This document shows positions 60,419-64,000 of a stretch of DNA of 64,000 nucleotides, piece by piece. The translations under genes were made by a program, and so were the position numbers. The notes beneath the pieces were generated by a model. That model had not been told where the DNA came from, did not search any database, and saw only the letters and a list, made by a program, of their open reading frames with translations. Within the stretch, counting starts at the first letter, position 1, and each line of letters opens with the position of its first letter. The stretch is from Camarhynchus parvulus (Eukaryota > Chordata > Aves > Passeriformes > Thraupidae). The stretch is taken from NCBI RefSeq assembly GCF_901933205.1, contig NC_044573.1, forward strand, positions 86,262,546-86,326,545, read 5' to 3'.

Positions 60419-60955
60419 TTGTTAAGAGTTGAACATGTTTTAATGATCTCAAACCTAGGGGGAGTTTAACAAGGCTTGGAAAGAACAATGTACCTCTGAT
60501 AGTGGATACATAAAATACAGAATTTATGGGCCACAAAGGCATTTGGCAGAACTCCCAAGATAAGGAAGAAACTAAAAAAGCCCGCTCAGCAACTGTGCTG
60601 AGATCAGCTCTGATCGGGTAAAAGATAATTCTGGCAGGGAGAGATTTCCACACTACTGACTCACAGCCCACCAACTCAAGAAACCCAGCTCAAAAGAAGA
60701 GAAAACCCAGTGAGCATGTAGATAATTAGCGTGAGAAGAGGGAGAATCATTAACCAATATAAGAGAGAACACTGATTATTAAGAGAAGTAGACGACTTGT
60801 AGTCAATTAACATTAATGCCTTTACTTGCTAAAACGAATAAATAGTAAAAACGTATTATTGATTTTTGGAATACCACCAAGCAACCAGGCTTGCACAACT
60901 CTGAAATTAATAGTCAATGTCTCACTTAAGTGTGTAATTATTGGTTCGTTGCACA
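60419..60955 (+). mobile_element. Candidate ERV LTR (boundaries uncertain)
   Basis: The stretch beginning TGTTAAGAGTTG has an AATATAAGAG TATA-like block near 60,758. An AATAAA lies at 60,837-60,842, about 80 bases later, and a roughly 100-base U5-like tail ends in TTCGTTGCACA. Spacing and wording resemble avian ERV LTRs. No flanking duplication was found, so the call is tentative. Confidence 0.35.
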
Positions 60956-61578
60956 CTGGGTAACAAACCTAGGTTTTCTGGACAACATTTCCGCTGGGCT
61001 GGCTCTGAGCAGCTGCACATCAGGGACATGGCCAGGACACGCTGAGCAGGGGACAGGCTCGGAGGCCCCGAGGCAGCAGCGATTGTGCGAGCAGCGGGAG
61101 CTGGGGCTGCAGCCCCTGGGCAAAGCGTGCAAGCAATCCTTGTGCCAGGGGCTCTGGCTCTGAGTGGCCAAAAACTGGGATCTCTGTGGAGGGTCCTGAC
61201 ACCACATGGCCAGGCCAGGAGCTCATTCTCAGAGCAGGCCCCATGACATGGAGACAGTACCCACAGCCCAAGGTTCTGGCGGCACTCAGCAGCTGCAAGT
61301 GTTGTCTAAATGCTTCGGTGAGGCAGGAGGGAAACAGCTCCTGCAACAACCCTCTGTAATACATGCTTTGCTGCTGAAAAATATTAGTTTATTTCCTTTT
61401 TTGATGACAAAAACTGGTTCCAGCTGCATGACATTTCTTATGAAGAAACTGTTGGCTTTAGCAAGATCTACAGAGCCCTGAGTTTGCCCAGCTGAAAACT
61501 GACAGTGCTCTAGTTGTAGCTGGATTTAGGGCACTGACTCTTTCATTTACAAACTTGCTTTACTTGGTGTTTAAGTAG
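60956..61578. other. Intergenic, no gene seen
   Basis: A moderately GC-rich block at 60,990-61,300 gives overlapping open frames on both strands, but there is no motif, splice site or start context to support a gene. Confidence 0.45.
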
Positions 61579-61668
61579 TATCACAGAATCATAGATTGGT
61601 TGGGGCTAGAAGGGACCTGAAAGATCATCTAGTTCCAGCCCTCCTGCCCTGGGCAGGAACACTACATG
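61579..61668 (-). mobile_element. CR1 LINE 3'-end fragment, antisense
   Basis: CACAGAATCATAGATTGGTT, then GGGGCTAGAAGGGACCTGAA, then AGATCATCTAGTTCCAGCCC is the antisense CR1 tail, truncated after about 90 bases. Confidence 0.9.
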
Positions 61669-62284
61669 AACGCACACATTTCACTACATAAATGCACATA
61701 TTTATCACAATTCAACACTCTTCCTAACCTCAGTAGTGGAGCATGATTTAAGTGATTAAAACGAACAGCTCCAGTACAACTTGCATTAAATTTGGCTTAC
61801 TATACAGAGACATAAGTCACTATGGATTCCTGCATTCCAGGGTCTCACTAAGACCTGGCACCATCCTGAATCCTTCCTTATCAAGTTTTCAGCTGGCAAC
61901 CAGCATTTGTTTTTCAGAGTCTGCAGAGGGCTTTTAGCTGCTGCAATAGACCCTCTGATAAAGCAAACATGGGTGAAGCTGCATTACAAGACTTGAAGTG
62001 TCTAGTGGCCAAGCAGAGGTGCAGTAAGAGCTCTGGTCCAAGGATATTCCAAGTTAAGCTCAGAGGAAAGCTGAATCCAAACTTTCAGCCTCAGCTAACC
62101 AGAATGCAGGATTTTCCTGGCATTTCCCAGAAAAAAACACCATGACCTACTATTTGGGATAATCTCTCCTAATTTTTCAACAATTCTTGAGAATGCAAGA
62201 AAAACAGAACCAGAAGGAACTTAGGCATAGAAGTAGCAGCAAGAAATCAATGAACAGCCAGGTTTTGAGTATCAATAGCAAGAA
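61669..62284. other. Intergenic, no feature seen
   Basis: No gene or repeat recognised between the CR1 fragment and the poly(A) signal of the second GSTA gene. Confidence 0.5.
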
Positions 62285-62290
62285 TTTATT
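62285..62290 (-). terminator. Poly(A) signal AATAAA of the second GSTA gene
   Basis: TTTATT on the plus strand reads AATAAA on the minus strand, about 165 bases downstream of the stop codon at 62,454-62,456. Confidence 0.6.
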
Positions 62291-62453
62291 TCAGGTATTC
62301 TCTTTAGTTATTTAAAGCATTCTGTGTTGTACAATATATCGCCTATTTAGTGAACTATTGCCTTTGTTGGTAGGAACAAAACTTGGTTTTCAGTGTTTTC
62401 GTTATTTTCCCTCTGTCAGCAAACACAATGGAATAGTTTCTGCAGCTTTAGAC

Positions 62454-63868
62454 TCAGTAGAAAATTTTCATCACTTTGGGTACCTCTTCCTCTCGTATTA
62501 GCGGTTTCCTCTGGCTGCCAGGCTGCAGGAATTTCTTTATTGTGGGGATATTGCTTATTCTTGCTTTGAAACTCTACAAAACAAAATCAAAACAGCACTG
62601 TGCTTAAGGATCATTGCAGCTGTCAGACATTTCAATGTTATCTGTGCTCTGAAACTCACATTACAGCTTGATGCTGCAGAAGAAACTATACGTTTCCTCC
62701 TTTTAGGCTTTTGGGGTTATACTGACAGAAGGTACCACAAATATACAAAAGAGTAGCCAAGGCCAGCTACAGTACTTGGGATATTTTACTATTTTGCAGG
62801 TCACTTCGGACCCTCTCACTCCCCCATATTTCCCAGCCACTTTAAATCAGTGCCCTTTCCAATTAATTCTCCATTCAAATTGCCCATTCATTTACCTGCA
62901 AGAGAGGAAATTTGGCAAGTATATCAGGTTTGCACTCCTCTGCCATTAAAATGATTTCAAGTAATTGAACATCTGCCCTGCTCAGCTGGTTGCCAACCAG
63001 AAAGTCTTTTCCATGGCCTTTCAAAACCTAAAAACAGAGAACAGAAGCAGATGATATCTTTTCTCTGTTAATAAAATATAACATAGATATAAAATATTTA
63101 AATATCTAAAATATAACTTTAACTGTTCTTCTCTCATAAAATATATATCTTCAAAGCAGGGTCACACATTGCATGGAGTTGTCAGTGAAAGAAGGAAATG
63201 CAGTTCAAACACCTGTAGTACAAACAATGATCTGAAGGCACCGCCATCCTAGGCATCATCTATCAGCTCTTTCACTTCTACATTCCTGTCTGGCAGCTCA
63301 GTTGTGCTTATCTTGCCTTGGCTGCTGTAGCTGCACTGAAGGCTGAGCCGTATGAGACACAGAAGGAACTGCAATGCTTTTACACAGCATGTATGGTACA
63401 GGGCCACCTACACTTCAGGAGGAAACTTGATGTCAAAGCTGGTGCTGTAGTGTCTTTTGTCTGAAACAACACACACACTGAAACATGGACATTTGGGGAG
63501 CTCAGGGTGTGCTGGGTTTTTGCAGCTGTACATCTCTCCCAGATCTGAAGTGCCTTCTGTCCCCTCTGAGTGTCCTGTCTCCACCTTAATCCCAGCACCA
63601 CTAAAAACAGAGCATTGATATTCCAGTGGTAGCTTCTCTTCGGTTTTCCTCCATAAAACTTGTGTGCTTCCAGGATGGAGGTTCAAGGTAACAGCATCAA
63701 TTGAGCTGCAACTCTTTGCCACATACCTTCTCAAAGACTGGGAAGTATCTGTTTTCAGCCTTGTCCATCATATTTGCAAAATGTTCCTGCTTTTTGTCTG
63801 CTGGTAGGTAGCCATATGTCATGAGTAACTCATTCAGATCGAACATTCCTTCCACGTACATATCGATT
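62454..63868 (-). CDS. Second alpha-class glutathione S-transferase, last three coding exons (partial, cut by window edge)
   Basis: Exons in gene order are 63,727-63,868 (142 nt), 62,896-63,027 (132 nt) and 62,454-62,573 (120 nt with TGA). All are AG/GT bordered and in phase with the GSTA pattern. They encode residues 92-221 by alignment with the neighbouring gene. The upstream exons lie beyond the right edge. Visible blocks are IDMYVEGMFDLNELLM (Asp101), ENRYFPVFEK (Arg131), FLVGNQLSRADVQLLE and [16 protein letters not shown]. The helical domain is intact and the usual Arg155 is present. The C-terminal lid (LIREEEVPKVMKIFY) differs strongly from its neighbour, and in this enzyme class that region shapes the electrophile pocket. 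It is the same orientation as the complete gene, so the two form a head-to-tail tandem pair. No break was seen. Exact paralogue unknown. Confidence 0.93.
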
Positions 63869-63975
63869 CTGAAAGGAAGAGATCCATTTGGTCAGGTCAC
63901 ACAGTAGGTCTGAAGAGCACAATAACTCCTGGCACAACCTGACTGAGATGCTGGGAAATCCCTGCCCCTTCTATC

Positions 63976-63995
63976 CCACACACACACACACACAT
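63976..63995. repeat. (CA)n microsatellite at the window edge
   Basis: About nine uninterrupted CA units followed by TATAGC at the end of the window. Confidence 0.85.
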
Positions 63996-64000
63996 ATAGC

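Noticed and set aside
1..64000. CRISPR arrays, operons, rRNA or tRNA genes
   Set aside because: No regularly spaced repeats, bacterial-style gene packing, or tRNA box motifs were seen. The window is vertebrate nuclear DNA.

Overview
This window looks like nuclear DNA from a bird, probably a songbird-like (passerine) genome. The evidence is spliced genes with vertebrate exon structures, many 5'-truncated CR1 LINE fragments, LTRs that resemble those of passerine endogenous retroviruses, and a TMEM14A to alpha-class glutathione S-transferase (GSTA) gene order that matches the TMEM14A/GSTA region of other amniotes. The species cannot be fixed from the sequence alone. Layout: (1) 1-395 holds the terminal coding exon and poly(A) signal of an unidentified plus-strand gene whose body lies to the left. 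(2) About 0.4-38.4 kb is a gene-poor stretch. It contains several CR1 pieces (one with a clear 5' inversion), an ancient CR1-like relic, a CpG-rich patch enclosing a perfect (AAGGG)32 array, and no exon I could support. (3) 38.8-47.5 kb is TMEM14A on the plus strand: a CpG-island promoter fused to an antisense CR1, four coding exons (101 aa), and a solo LTR with a perfect 6-bp target-site duplication in its third coding intron. (4) 49.1-56.05 kb is a complete six-coding-exon GSTA gene on the minus strand (222 aa, every exon the same size as its mammalian counterpart), converging tail-to-tail on TMEM14A. (5) 59.4-60.2 kb is a CpG island that is the likely promoter region of this GSTA gene. (6) 62.3-64.0 kb holds the last three coding exons of a second GSTA gene in the same orientation; it runs off the right edge, so this is a head-to-tail GSTA array. 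TMEM14A is a small multi-pass membrane protein. The GSTA proteins are cytosolic dimeric detoxification enzymes that conjugate glutathione to electrophiles. The genes are linked by ancient synteny, and nothing here suggests they act in one pathway. The most unusual stretch is 57.3-58.4 kb, upstream of the first GSTA exon. About 1 kb there is almost stripped of G on the plus strand (about 5 percent G by hand count), and it contains a 17-base match to the complement of the tRNA-Gly 3' end in which every expected G reads A. This is best explained as an LTR fragment hypermutated G-to-A on its sense strand by an APOBEC-type cytidine deaminase during reverse transcription. I did not find a new kind of molecular system; this edited retroviral fossil is the strongest candidate for follow-up.
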